64,000 nucleotides of DNA from Poindextera sp041691315 (GTDB lineage: Bacteria; Pseudomonadota; Alphaproteobacteria; Caulobacterales; Caulobacteraceae), in NCBI GenBank assembly GCA_041691315.1, contig JBEPUW010000017.1, positions 11,641 to 75,640 of the forward strand, in the 5' to 3' direction. Both the position numbers and the translations under genes were made by a program. This document shows, one piece after another, positions 32,495-41,038 of the stretch. The notes beneath the pieces are model-generated. The model was not told the origin of the DNA. It saw nothing but the letters and a program-made list of their open reading frames with translations, and ran no database searches. How positions within the stretch are numbered: the first letter of the stretch is position 1; each line of letters begins with the position of its first letter.

Positions 32495-33067
32495 CTAAAC
32501 CCTCGCCGGTTTGGCGGCCGCGTCATAGGCGGCGCCCAACCAGGCCAGTAGCGCGTCGTCCACCGTCTCCCCGGTCCTCAGGCGCATGCGGTGCGTCAGC
32601 ATGTCGTTCCAGCCCGCCGCCGAGACAAAACGTTCGTTCGCCGGCATGCCGGGCCGTTTGAAGCCGAGATCGAGAAAGCTCGCCCCCGGCTGCACGACGG
32701 CGAACTTGCGCGCGCCTCGCACCAGGCTGACATAGCTGTCGGTGGGCGCCACGCCGACGTCGCTTCCATAGCCTCGGGCGGTGTCCAGCAACGCATCGTA
32801 CACCGGCCGCCAGACCGCCCTTGCGCCAGAAAACAGCGCGTCGATGCGCGCCTCCGGGCCCGGACGCACCGGTCCGCCGTCGGCCTTGATGGCCGCCCAC
32901 ACCGCCATGGCGTGGCCCTGCCCCCGGCCATAGTCCGCCTTCAACCAGGCGATGACCGGCGCCGCCTTGGCGCCAATCAGACCCTCCTTCTCGGCCCGTG
33001 CCTTGAAGTCGTCGGGACCCAGACCGGTCTTGGCGCGGACAGTATCGAGATAGGCCTGGAACGACAT
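32495..33067 (-). CDS. DUF4287 + DUF5655 domain protein
   Basis: 190 residues from ATG 33067, which has AAGGAG 9-14 bases upstream. The N-terminal 70 residues (MSFQAYLDTVRAKTGLGPDD, then LKADYGRGQGHAMAVWAAI) are DUF4287, and the rest (EARIDALFSGARAVWRPVYD, then YVSLVRGARKFAVVQPG) is DUF5655. Both are of unknown function and often occur together; small DNA- or nucleotide-binding roles have been suggested but not shown to my knowledge. Probably co-transcribed with the HAD gene. Confidence 0.75.
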   Translation of the reverse strand: MSFQAYLDTVRAKTGLGPDDFKARAEKEGLIGAKAAPVIAWLKADYGRGQGHAMAVWAAIKADGGPVRPGPEARIDALFSGARAVWRPVYDALLDTARGYGSDVGVAPTDSYVSLVRGARKFAVVQPGASFLDLGFKRPGMPANERFVSAAGWNDMLTHRMRLRTGETVDDALLAWLGAAYDAAAKPARV

Positions 33068-33175
33068 GCGGAGCTCCTTTGAACCAAGGACGCACGGCTC
33101 ACGACGCCGCCGACAATCAAAGAGCACAATTCCCCGGATTCGGGAGATCCAATCGCCACAGCGCCGCGTCGCCGC

Positions 33176-33451
33176 TCACGCCTGACGCAGCGCCGCCTCC
33201 ACCGCGGCTATCAAGGCCGCCTGCTCGGTCGGATCGCTGACCCGCAGGCGCAGCCAGTCGTCGGGACCGCGCAGATCGGCGAACAGGCCCTTGGCATCCT
33301 CGTGGAAGTGCAGCCAGGCCCGACCCTTGCGATAGAAGGTCCCACGCTTCTTCTCCGTCAGCCCCGGCCTGAGACGGATCTCGGCCAGCAAGGGCTCAAG
33401 GATGTCGAGGCTTTCGCCACCGGCGTGCTTCAAAGGCCCCTCTCCGTCCAT
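33176..33451 (-). CDS. Conserved hypothetical protein
   Basis: 91 residues from ATG 33451; upstream starts to 33487 are possible but read into the tetR-like promoter. The text LLAEIRLRPGLTEKKRGTFY then KGRAWLHFHEDAKGLFADLR and WLRLRVSDPTEQAALIAAVE looks like a compact alpha/beta protein of a widespread short family without a name known to me. It is divergent from the tetR-like gene. Confidence 0.6.
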   Translation of the reverse strand: MDGEGPLKHAGGESLDILEPLLAEIRLRPGLTEKKRGTFYRKGRAWLHFHEDAKGLFADLRGPDDWLRLRVSDPTEQAALIAAVEAALRQA

Positions 33452-33466
33452 CCATCTTGACCATCT

Positions 33467-33488
33467 ACTCATTGAGTGATTAGTCAAT
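33467..33488. promoter_or_regulatory. Candidate TetR operator
   Basis: ACTCA-T-TGAGT (33467-33477) is perfect and overlaps an imperfect 18-base palindrome, ATTGAGTGATTAGTCAAT (33471-33488, 14 of 18 symmetric). It lies between the divergent hypothetical gene and the TetR gene, 5 bases before its ATG, and is the natural autoregulation site. Confidence 0.4.
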
Positions 33489-33492
33489 AGAA

Positions 33493-34086
33493 ATGCAACC
33501 CGCCACGACCCTTCGAACGCGGCAGCGTACCGACACCCGCCAGAAGGTGCTGGCGGCGGCGCGGCGGGTGTTCGAGACGCGCGGCTTCGCCGGCGCTCGC
33601 ACCCAGGACGTGGCGGAGGCTGCCGGGGTCTCCCACGGCAGCGTCTTCGTGCATTTCCACACCCGCGAGGCGCTGATCGCCGCGGTGGTCGACAGCGCCA
33701 TCCTCGACGCCGAGGCGATCACGCGCCGGCTGCTGAAGCGCGCCGGCGCGGTCGAGGAGGTGCTGCGCGGTCATCTTGAAGGCCTGGCGCAACATGAGGA
33801 CATCTATGCGCGGATCGTTGCTGAGCGATCGTCGCTGCCCAGGCCGGTGCAGGCGCGGATCACCGAAATCCACTCGGCCCTGTCCTCGCATCTGCTCGAC
33901 GCGCTCGAAACCAACGGTCTGAAGACCGGCCTGAAGGTTGAGCCTTATTTCGCCTTCAACACCTGGCTGGCGCTGGTCCAGTACTACCTTTTGAACCGCG
34001 ATCTGTTCGCGCCGTCCGGGTCGGTGCTGGCGTCGAGAGGCGATGAAATCATCGGAAACTATCTGGCGCTGATACGAAGGAGCTGA
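33493..34086 (+). CDS. TetR/AcrR family transcriptional regulator
   Basis: 197 residues. TRQKVLAAARRVFETRGFAG then TQDVAEAAGVSHGSVFVHFH is the TetR helix-turn-helix with the usual VFxHF ending. The C-terminal ligand domain is helical with no recognisable signature. It is followed after 4 bases by a zinc-ribbon gene and then the VOC gene, so the three are probably one unit repressed by this protein. The ligand is unknown. Confidence 0.88.
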   Translation: MQPATTLRTRQRTDTRQKVLAAARRVFETRGFAGARTQDVAEAAGVSHGSVFVHFHTREALIAAVVDSAILDAEAITRRLLKRAGAVEEVLRGHLEGLAQHEDIYARIVAERSSLPRPVQARITEIHSALSSHLLDALETNGLKTGLKVEPYFAFNTWLALVQYYLLNRDLFAPSGSVLASRGDEIIGNYLALIRRS

Positions 34087-34090
34087 GTCG

Positions 34091-34333
34091 ATGGACTGCA
34101 TTGCGTGCGGCATGCCGATGGACGGCGCCGAAGACCATGCCCTGGGCGACCTGACCAAGACCTGGTGCCGCTACTGCATGCGGCCCGACGGATCGATGCA
34201 TTCTTATGACGAGAAGCTCACCGGCTATGCCGGCTGGCTGGTCAACACCCAGGGGCTGGACGCCGGCGTCGCCCGCGACCAGGCGCGGACCATCCTGGCC
34301 CAGTTCCCGGCCTGGCGAACGGCCGCCGGCTGA
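34091..34333 (+). CDS. Small zinc-ribbon protein
   Basis: 80 residues. MDCIACGMPM and later CRYCMRPDG give two CxxC pairs 25 residues apart, a zinc ribbon. The rest (YAGWLVNTQGLDAGVARDQA, then ILAQFPAW) matches a family of putative zinc-ribbon proteins common next to TetR regulators. AAGGAG precedes ATG 34091 in the tetR end. Role unknown. Confidence 0.75.
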   Translation: MDCIACGMPMDGAEDHALGDLTKTWCRYCMRPDGSMHSYDEKLTGYAGWLVNTQGLDAGVARDQARTILAQFPAWRTAAG

Positions 34334-34353
34334 GACCTCGCGGAGGACGAGAC

Positions 34354-34781
34354 ATGGCGAGCACGCCAACCCCCGGCCTGATCGAGATCTGGCACGTCGC
34401 CTTCCCGGTCGCCGATCTCGACCGGTCGATCGCCTTCTATTGCGGCCGCCTCGGCTTCGACCTGGTTGGCCGCGATGACGAGTCGGCCTTTGTCTCGCTG
34501 GGCCAGGGCGGTTTCACCCTGGAATTCCTGGCCCCGCCGGCCGAGCGCCCGACCGACACGCGCCGGGCGCCGGACCATGTCGCCTTCGAGTCGAGCGACC
34601 TGGACGCCTATCGCGAGACCCTGGTGCAGGCCGGGCTGTCGGTACCCGAGATCCAGGTGTTCCACGGCGGCATGAAGCGGTTCGCGCTGGCGGACCGGAC
34701 GGGATGCGCCTCGACTTCTTTCAGGGCCGCGCCGGCTTCGAGGTGTTCATCGCCGCCGCGACGCCGGCAAGGCGCCAATAG
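34354..34781 (+). pseudogene. VOC/glyoxalase-family gene with frameshift
   Basis: Frame 1 gives about 114 residues of a vicinal-oxygen-chelate protein: IWHVAFPVADLDRSIAFYC, LGFDLVGRDDESAFVSLGQG, APDHVAFESSDLDAYRETL, then MKRFALAD. At about 34694-34700 one base (a C) is missing: the expected ALADPDG continues in another frame as GMRLDFFQGRAGFEVFIAAA and ends at TAG 34781. Read with the missing base restored, it is a normal VOC protein of about 142 residues. Either a sequencing error or a recent inactivation. GGAGGA precedes ATG 34354. Confidence 0.75.
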
Positions 34782-34843
34782 CGCCCTCCCCGCTCAATTC
34801 ATGGCTTGGCCGCCCAGGTTGCGTGCCGGATTCAATGGGGTCG

Positions 34844-35707
34844 TCAGCGGGCGGGCCAACCCGCCCCTGGGGCCGGCGCCCTCACGGTCAGCACCTGGCC
34901 GGTGCGGGCGGGGTCGAACATGTGCTCGAAGCCGCGCCATTCGGCGGCGGTGACGAACAGGGTTCGGCCGTCCTCGCCCCCCAGCATGCAGGCGAAGCCG
35001 CCGCGATCGAACTGGACCGTCTGCAGGACTTCGCCGCCTTCGCGCACGCGCACGCAGCGCTTGTTCGGCACATCGGCGTACCAGACGCAGCCCTCGGCAT
35101 CGATGCAGATGCCGTCCGGTGCGCCGTCGCCCAGGTCGGCCCAGACCCGACGCCGCGACAGCCCGCCATCGGCGGCGATGTCGAAGGCGGTAAGCTCCCG
35201 AGCCCAGGAATCGGCGACGATCAGGGTGGCGTTGTCGGGCGTAATCGCCATGCCGTTCGGAAAGGCGATGCCGCCGCCCACCGGGCGGATCTCGCCGGCC
35301 GGGGTGATCAGAACCACCGTGCCGGCGGGCGGACGGCCGCCGTCGATCGGCCCGCCGCCGTTGATGTAGATGTTCCCGCGGCTATCGACGACGATCTCGT
35401 TATAGGCGTGCGTCGAAAGGCCGGTCAGATCGGCATGGGTGACCAGCGCGCCGTCCGGCTCCAGCCGCAGCACCAGCCGCTCCTGGCCCGAGACCACCAG
35501 CAGCCGGCCATCGGGCAGGAAGTCGAGGCTGTAGGGCAGCGTGGTCGGGACGCGGACGACGACCTCGCTCCGCCCATCGGGGTCGATGGCCAGCACCTCC
35601 TGCGTGCCCCAGTTGGCGACCCACAGGCGGCCCTCATGCCAGCGCGGCGATTCCCCGAACGCCAGGCCGGTGAGCAGGACATCAGGCGTTTGGGACGGCG
35701 GCGACAT
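34844..35707 (-). CDS. SMP-30/gluconolactonase family protein
   Basis: 287 residues, six-bladed propeller. LAFGESPRWHEGRLWVAN has the first metal-binding Glu, THAYNEIVVDSRGNIYINGG the Asn/Asp pair, and FPNGMAITPDNATLIVADSW the PNG and catalytic Asp block; APDGICIDAEGCVWYAD supplies further ligands. Members hydrolyse sugar lactones or phosphoesters using calcium or zinc. The actual lactone is unknown. It is 46 bases downstream of the decarboxylase-like gene (after its stop) on the opposite side of a small gap; they read in the same direction but the SMP-30 gene is second from the ECF41 promoter only if 35708-35753 lacks a terminator, and it actually lies after it in transcription order. Confidence 0.87.
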   Translation of the reverse strand: MSPPSQTPDVLLTGLAFGESPRWHEGRLWVANWGTQEVLAIDPDGRSEVVVRVPTTLPYSLDFLPDGRLLVVSGQERLVLRLEPDGALVTHADLTGLSTHAYNEIVVDSRGNIYINGGGPIDGGRPPAGTVVLITPAGEIRPVGGGIAFPNGMAITPDNATLIVADSWARELTAFDIAADGGLSRRRVWADLGDGAPDGICIDAEGCVWYADVPNKRCVRVREGGEVLQTVQFDRGGFACMLGGEDGRTLFVTAAEWRGFEHMFDPARTGQVLTVRAPAPGAGWPAR

Positions 35708-35753
35708 CGAGATCTCCCTGGGCGAGACCGCGGGTGCGGTCGCCCAAGGACGA

Positions 35754-36248
35754 TCAGGACGACTTCACGCCGACAGCGTCGAGCGTTTTTTCAGTCCGCA
35801 TGGCGCCGGCGACCTGCCGGACGGTGACGTTGATGCGGTTCCAGGCGTTGATCATGGCGATGGCGATGACCAGGCCGGACAGCGTCGCCTGGTCATAATG
35901 CCGGACAGCCTCGTCCCAGATTTCGTCGGGCACCGGGTCCGGCCGGTCGCTCAGCCGGGTGGCGGCTTCGGTGAGCGCCAGGGCGGCGCGTTCAGCGTCT
36001 GTGAAGTACGGCGTCTCGCGCCAGGCCGCGACGGCTGCGATGCGCAGATCCGTTTCGCCGGCGGCCTTCAGGTCGTAGGCGTGCATGTCGACGCAGAAGC
36101 CGCAGCCGTTGATCTGGCTGGCCCGCAGCGAGATGAGCTCGATCAGCGGCTTCGGCACGCCGCGCTTTTCGGCCGACTCCGACAGGGCCAGCATCGCCTG
36201 CATGGCGCCGGGAACGGTCATGGCGGGGTTGGGCATTCGGGCTTTCAT
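35754..36248 (-). CDS. Carboxymuconolactone decarboxylase (AhpD-like) protein
   Basis: 164 residues from ATG 36248. INGCGFCVDMHAYDLKAAGE contains the CxxC...H catalytic motif of the AhpD/CMD fold, preceded by LIELISLRASQ. This family includes peroxidase-reducing AhpD. It lies divergent from the ECF41 sigma gene, and carboxymuconolactone decarboxylase-like proteins are one of the three classic partner families of ECF41 sigma factors. A matching ECF41 promoter is found upstream at 36306-36332, so this gene is the likely target. Confidence 0.88.
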   Translation of the reverse strand: MKARMPNPAMTVPGAMQAMLALSESAEKRGVPKPLIELISLRASQINGCGFCVDMHAYDLKAAGETDLRIAAVAAWRETPYFTDAERAALALTEAATRLSDRPDPVPDEIWDEAVRHYDQATLSGLVIAIAMINAWNRINVTVRQVAGAMRTEKTLDAVGVKSS

Positions 36249-36305
36249 GGCGGGTCTCCTGAAAATGCCGGTCACATCGGCCGGCCTTGGTTCGTCAAGG
36301 GCTAT

Positions 36306-36332
36306 GACGGCGCGCGGCGAGGAGATGTGACA
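36306..36332 (-). promoter_or_regulatory. ECF41-type promoter of the decarboxylase gene
   Basis: On the minus strand TGTCACA (36326-36332) is followed by 16 bases and CGTC (36306-36309). This equals the published ECF41 target promoter, TGTCACA and CGTC with about 16 bases between. It points at the decarboxylase gene, whose ATG is 58 bases downstream of the -10. The -35 touches the first base of the sigma gene's start codon on the other strand. Confidence 0.75.
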
Positions 36333-37254
36333 TGGGCCAAAAAGACGGGGGTCGCCCAGACGGGCGCAACGCTGACGAACGGGCCGAAGGGTTCGAGGCC
36401 AATCGCATCCGGTTGCGCGCGGTGGCCTACCGCTGGGCTCGATCAGCGAGGCGGACGACGCGGTCCAGGAGGCCTGGCTCAGGGTCAGCCGGGCCGGCGT
36501 GGACGGCGTCGAGAACCTGGCCGGTTGGCTGACCACCATTGTCGCGCGCGTGTGCCTGGACATGCTGCGGGCGCGCAAATCCCGCCGCGAGGCGCCGCTG
36601 GACGAGCGCCTGCCTGACCCCATCGTCACCCGCGACGAGGGCGCCGATCCCGAGCACGAGGCGCTGCAGGCCAGTTCGGTCAGCCTCGCCCTGCTCGTGG
36701 TGCTGGAGACGCTCTCGCCCGCCGAGCGGCTTGCCTTTGTGCTGCACGACATATTCGCTGTGCCCTTCGACGAGATCGCCGCCATCGCCGGCCGCTCCCC
36801 GGCGGCGGCGCGGCAGCTGGCCAGCCGCGCGCGGCGCCGCATACAGGACGCCGGCCCGACCACGCCCGCCGATCCAGCCCGCCAGCGGGCCGTGGTCTCC
36901 GCCTTCCTCGCCGCCTCGCGCAGCGGCGATTTCGAGGCGTTGGTCGCGATGCTCGACCCGGACGTGGTGCTGCGCGCCCACCTGGGCGCCACAGCGCCGG
37001 GCGGCGTGCAGAGTGTCCACGGGGCGCACTCCGTCGCCAGCCAGGCGCTCAGCTTCCGCCGACTGGCCCGGGTCGCCCGGCCGGCGCTGGTCAATGGTGT
37101 GTTGGGCCTGGTCACCGTCGAGGACGGCCGAGCGGTTTCGGTGATGAGCTTCACCGTCTCCGGCGGCAGGATCGTCGACATCAACGTCCTGGCCGATCCC
37201 GAGCGCCTGGCCAGGCTCGACCTGGCGGGTCTTTGGTCCGACGCCGATCCCTAG
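36332..37254 (+). pseudogene. ECF41-type sigma factor gene with frameshift
   Basis: From ATG 36332 the frame gives FEANRIRLRAVAYR and then turns to nonsense. From 36433 another frame continues LGSISEADDAVQEAWLRVSR with the rest of region 2, region 4 (FVLHDIFAVPFDEIAAIAGR, then SPAAARQLASRARRR) and a SnoaL-like C-terminal domain ending DINVLADPERL, as in ECF41. Restoring four bases (about ATGC, giving the usual YRMLGS) joins the two. GCATGC repeats a GC at each end, which would favour such a slip. It is either an assembly/sequencing error or a recent loss; the partner promoter is intact. Confidence 0.8.
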
Positions 37255-37332
37255 AGCGTCGGCGGCACATTCGCGCTTGCGAGGCCGCGTCCCGGCGGTC
37301 CACCTAGCGGCAGGCCTGAAGGAGTTCGAACC

Positions 37333-38139
37333 ATGCAGCCAGCGCCCGCCGAGGCCGATCCCCTCGCCCGCCTGCTCACCATCATGGCGCGGCTGCGTGA
37401 TCCGGACGGCGGCTGCGCCTGGGACCTCGAGCAGACCTTCGCCACCATTGCCCCCTATACGATCGAGGAGGCCTACGAGGTCTCCGACGCCATCGAGCGC
37501 GGCAGCCTGAGCGACCTCAGGGACGAGCTCGGCGATCTGCTGCTGCAGGTGGTGTTCCATTCGCGCATGGCCGAGGAGCAGGGCGAGTTCGCCTTCGCCG
37601 ATGTCGCGCAGGCGATCTGCGACAAGATGATCCGCCGCCATCCGCACGTTTTCGGTGAGGCCAGCCATCGCGACGCCGCCGAACAGACCGTGGCCTGGGA
37701 GGCGATCAAGGCCGAGGAGCGCGCCGCCAAGGACGCGACGCAGAGCCTGCTCGACGGGGTGCCGGCCGCCCTGCCCGCCCTGACCCGCGCCGAGAAGCTG
37801 ACCCGGCGCGCGGCCCGGGTCGGCTTCACCTGGACCACGCCCGAGGACGTGATCGAAAAGCTTCACGAGGAACTCGGCGAACTGGCCGTCGAGGTGAAGG
37901 CGGCCGACCGCGCCAAGATGCGCGACGAGATGGGCGACGTGCTGTTCGTCTGCGCCAACCTCGCCCGGCTGCTGGAGATCGACCCGGAAGACGCGCTGCG
38001 CTCGACCAACGCCAAGTTCACCCGCCGCTTCAACGCGATCGAACACGCCCTGGCCGCCGATGGGCGCTCGGCTGAGCAGTCGGACTTGGACGAGATGGAC
38101 GAGCTATGGAACGCGGCGAAGCGGGCGGAGAAGGGCTAG
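37333..38139 (+). CDS. mazG: Nucleoside triphosphate pyrophosphohydrolase
   Basis: 268 residues with two MazG repeats. The first has CAWDLEQTFATIAPYTIEEAY with EExxxx and DELGDLLLQVVFHSRMA; the second EDVIEKLHEELGELAVEVKA and MRDEMGDVLFVCANLARLL. The EExxE and ExxD acidic clusters bind magnesium. It hydrolyses NTPs, including damaged or modified ones, to monophosphates. In many alphaproteobacteria it follows hflX; here it lies near by but on the other strand. Confidence 0.95.
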   Translation: MQPAPAEADPLARLLTIMARLRDPDGGCAWDLEQTFATIAPYTIEEAYEVSDAIERGSLSDLRDELGDLLLQVVFHSRMAEEQGEFAFADVAQAICDKMIRRHPHVFGEASHRDAAEQTVAWEAIKAEERAAKDATQSLLDGVPAALPALTRAEKLTRRAARVGFTWTTPEDVIEKLHEELGELAVEVKAADRAKMRDEMGDVLFVCANLARLLEIDPEDALRSTNAKFTRRFNAIEHALAADGRSAEQSDLDEMDELWNAAKRAEKG

Positions 38140-38152
38140 GCGCGGCCCGAAC

Positions 38153-38306
38153 AACTTCTCCCAGAGGGAGAAGGAGGGACCCACGCGCTTTGCGCGTGGG
38201 AGGTTGAGGGGTTACAGCCTCTCGGATTATCCTGAAACGCCGTAACCCCTCATCCTCCCGCGCCGCCTGCGCGGCGCGGGACCCTCTTCTCCCTCTGTGA
38301 GAAGTT
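38153..38306. repeat. Large composite palindrome A
   Basis: The outer arms start AACTTCTCCCAGAGGGAGAAG and end CTTCTCCCTCTGTGAGAAGTT and continue to GAGGGGTTAC/GTAACCCCTC (38206-38215, 38242-38251). Each arm contains its own perfect hairpin: CCCACGCGC-TTT-GCGCGTGGG (38180-38200) and CCCGCGCCGC-CTGC-GCGGCGCGGG (38257-38280). It lies between convergent mazG and the toroid-like gene and could end both transcripts. Confidence 0.9.
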
Positions 38307-38335
38307 TGGAGGCGCGACGCGCGGTGGTGGGGCTG

Positions 38336-39250
38336 TCACGTCCCTTCCACCCTGCCCCAGGCCCTCAGCGCTTCGATCGTGTCGCGGGTCATCCAACCGC
38401 GCCAGTCGCGTTTGGCCTTGGCCCAGGCCTTGGCGTCGACGAAGCTCCAGTCCCAGAAGAACAGCCAACCGCCGTCCTCCTGCTGGGCGGCGATCAGGCC
38501 GTCGGCCGCCGGCCCGGTCCGGTCGGCAAGCGGCCCGGCGAGCAGGCTCTTGGGTGTCGGCGCCAGTTCTAGCGCCGGGAAGTGCTCGTCGTTGGGATCG
38601 TGGGCGATGGCGGAGTGGATGACCAGTTCGGCCAGAAGCAGGCGCAGATCGTCCGGAACCCCAGGCGTCTCCGCCAGGCGCATGGCGCATTTCAGGTCAT
38701 AGGCGCCTTCGATGAGTTTGGTTTCCGCGATGGTGCGCCGCATCTGCGCCTCCGCGGCGTTCAGAAGCCTGGCCGAGACGTGGGGGCGCCAAGCGTAGAG
38801 GTAGGCGAGCAATTCGGCGCCGGGGTTGAAGCGGAAACCGTTCCAGTTTTCCGCCAGGTCCTTCGACCAGGTCCACCAGGGCGCGTGCGGCGCCTCATCC
38901 ACCGCCGCGGTGATGATCGGCCAGACGCCGGCGTCCCAGTCAAAGGTGTTGTCCAGCCAGGACAGCGCCGCCGCGACCATGGGCTGGCCGCCGCCGGCGT
39001 CGATGCTACGCAGAAGCCGCAAGGCCACGCTGGTCGCCAGAGCGCTGGAGGCCGGAGAGGCCATGTCTGGCTCCAACCCGTGGCCGAACCCGCCGTCCGG
39101 GTTCTGGTAGGCCGCCAGCGCGGTCAGCACCGCCTCGGCGGGACCCGTGCCCAATTCGTAGCGCAACAGAGCCGCGTCCAGCGCCCGGCCCTCGCTCTCG
39201 ACAAAGGCGCAGGCCTTATGGAATCCGGAATTGGACAGCAGCACGGTCAT
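38336..39250 (-). CDS. Alpha/alpha-toroid (prenyltransferase-fold-like) protein
   Basis: 304 residues from ATG 39250. The phrase AAYQNPDGGFGHGLEPD and later IAAQQEDGGWLFFWDW resemble the QxxDGGFG/QxxDGxW repeats of terpene cyclases and prenyltransferases, which line an alpha/alpha-barrel. The protein lacks the DXDD or other catalytic motif I would expect of a cyclase, so it is probably a toroid-fold protein of unknown role. It stands alone, convergent with mazG across palindrome A and 84 bases after hflX on the same strand. Confidence 0.7.
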   Translation of the reverse strand: MTVLLSNSGFHKACAFVESEGRALDAALLRYELGTGPAEAVLTALAAYQNPDGGFGHGLEPDMASPASSALATSVALRLLRSIDAGGGQPMVAAALSWLDNTFDWDAGVWPIITAAVDEAPHAPWWTWSKDLAENWNGFRFNPGAELLAYLYAWRPHVSARLLNAAEAQMRRTIAETKLIEGAYDLKCAMRLAETPGVPDDLRLLLAELVIHSAIAHDPNDEHFPALELAPTPKSLLAGPLADRTGPAADGLIAAQQEDGGWLFFWDWSFVDAKAWAKAKRDWRGWMTRDTIEALRAWGRVEGT

Positions 39251-39334
39251 GGCGAGCCCCGTATTTCTCAGGGCGACACCATGCAATCACCGTTTCAGGC
39301 CGTCAAGAACAAATGAAGAACGCTTGGTTCCGCC

Positions 39335-40687
39335 CTACTCCGCCGCCGCCTTGACCAGGGCCTCGGGGAACAGCCGTTCGAAGCGGCCGAGCGCCTGGCC
39401 GTCGAGGCGAACGGACAGGCGCACGGCGCCGTCGTCCTCATCGGCGCGGGTCAGGATGCGGCCGTGGCGATAGAGCCAGGCCATGGCCTCGCCGTCGTTG
39501 GCGGTCAGCATCGCCTCGATCGGTTCGCCGGAATCGATGCGCTCGGCCAGGCCGTGCAGCAGCTCGGCAAGGCCGGCGCCGCTGACCGCCGAGATCGGGA
39601 AGGCGGCCGGCTCGCCGGTCTTCACCCGCTTGGCGCGGGCCTTGAGCACGCCCTGGTCCTCGAGCGGCAACAGGTCGATCTTGTTCCAGGCCTCGATCAG
39701 CACCTGGCCGGCGTCGGCCCCGGCGTCCAGTTCGGCCAGCACCTTGCGCACGTCCTCAGCCTGCGCCTCGGTGTCGGGGCTGGCGATGTCGCGGACGTGG
39801 ACGATGACGTCGGCTTCGTTCACCGCTTCCAGGGTGGCGCGGAAGGCCTCGACCAGTTCGTGCGGCAGGTCGGAGATGAAGCCCACCGTGTCCGACAGCA
39901 TGGCCGGCCGGCCGTCGGGCAGGGCCAAGGCCCGCACGGTTGGATCGAGCGTGGCGAACAGCATGTCGCGCGCCTCGACCTTGGACGCTGTCAGGCGGTT
40001 GAACAGGGTCGACTTGCCGGCATTGGTGTAGCCGACCAGGGCGATGGTCGGATGCGGCGCGCGGCGCCGCGCGTCGCGCTGCAGCCGCCGCGTGCGGCGC
40101 ACTTCGGTGAGTTCGAGCTTCAGCTTGGCGACCCTGGCCGTGAGCAGCCGCCGGTCGGTCTCGATCTGGGTTTCGCCGGGCCCGCTCATGGCCCCCAGCC
40201 CGCCGCGCTGGCGTTCAAGGTGGGTCCAGGTCTTGACCAGGCGCGAGCGTTCATAGGCCAACCTGGCCAACTCGACCTGCAGCCGGCCTTCGCGCGTGCG
40301 GGCGCGGCGCCCGAAGATCTCCAGGATCAGGCCGGTGCGGTCGATCACCTTGACCTTCCAGGCGCGCTCGAGATTGCGCTGCTGGATCGGGGTCAGGGCG
40401 TCGTCGACCACCACCACGTCGATTTCGGCCTCGGCGCAGCGTTCGCCGATCTCGGCGGTCTTGCCCTTACCGAACAGGGTGGCCGGCGTCGGCGCGCGCA
40501 GCGGGACGAGGTCGGCGCCCTTGATCTCCAGGTCGAGCGCCTGGGCCAGGCCGATGGCCTCATCCAGGCGCAAGCCCGGCTCGCGCGCCGCCAGCGCTGA
40601 GGCGGACGCGTGGCCGGAAGACCTGACGGGGTGAAGAACGAGGGCCGTCTCGACGGGCGGCCGATGGTCGATGCTACGCGGGTTCAA
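39335..40687 (-). CDS. hflX: Ribosome-splitting GTPase HflX
   Basis: 450 residues. The N-domain includes VVVDDALTPIQQRNLERAWK, then the coiled region and QIETDRRLL; the GTPase has GYTNAGKSTLFNRLT (G1), DTVGFISDLPHELVEAF (G3 and switch), and NKIDLL (G4). HflX binds the 50S subunit and rescues stalled ribosomes under stress. The start is TTG 40687, overlapping the hfq stop (TTGA); no ATG or GTG exists nearby, so translation is coupled to hfq. Confidence 0.95.
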   Translation of the reverse strand: MNPRSIDHRPPVETALVLHPVRSSGHASASALAAREPGLRLDEAIGLAQALDLEIKGADLVPLRAPTPATLFGKGKTAEIGERCAEAEIDVVVVDDALTPIQQRNLERAWKVKVIDRTGLILEIFGRRARTREGRLQVELARLAYERSRLVKTWTHLERQRGGLGAMSGPGETQIETDRRLLTARVAKLKLELTEVRRTRRLQRDARRRAPHPTIALVGYTNAGKSTLFNRLTASKVEARDMLFATLDPTVRALALPDGRPAMLSDTVGFISDLPHELVEAFRATLEAVNEADVIVHVRDIASPDTEAQAEDVRKVLAELDAGADAGQVLIEAWNKIDLLPLEDQGVLKARAKRVKTGEPAAFPISAVSGAGLAELLHGLAERIDSGEPIEAMLTANDGEAMAWLYRHGRILTRADEDDGAVRLSVRLDGQALGRFERLFPEALVKAAAE

Positions 40688-40941
40688 TCCATGTCCTGAT
40701 CGGGCTCGGGCTCATAGAGCTGAACCGGTTGAGCCGGCATGATGGTGGAAATGGCGTGCTTGTAGACCAGCTGCGATTGGCCATCGCGGCGCAGCAGCAC
40801 GCAGAAATTGTCGAACCACGACACCACACCCTGCAGCTTGACGCCGTTGACGAGGAAGATGGTGAGCGGGGTCTTGGACTTGCGAACCGAATTCAGGAAG
40901 GTGTCCTGCAGGTTCTGTTTCTTTTCGGTCGTCGTCGCCAT
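40684..40941 (-). CDS. hfq: RNA chaperone Hfq
   Basis: 85 residues from ATG 40941. KKQNLQDTFLNSVRKSKTPL opens Sm1, then FLVNGVKLQGVVSWFDNFCV and QLVYKHAISTIMPAQPV with the YKHA Sm2 motif. The ring of six binds small RNAs and mRNAs. The C-terminal tail is short (LYEPEPDQDMD), as in other alphaproteobacteria. It lies before hflX in the same overlap-coupled pair, the usual order. Confidence 0.98.
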   Translation of the reverse strand: MATTTEKKQNLQDTFLNSVRKSKTPLTIFLVNGVKLQGVVSWFDNFCVLLRRDGQSQLVYKHAISTIMPAQPVQLYEPEPDQDMD

Positions 40942-41038
40942 GGCGCTGTTGCGCTCCTTTTTCTCGGAAGCCAAACGCTTCCACACACGAGTTGAAGTCT
41001 TGTCGGTCTTTGCGGACCACCGCAACGGGCATTCGCCC

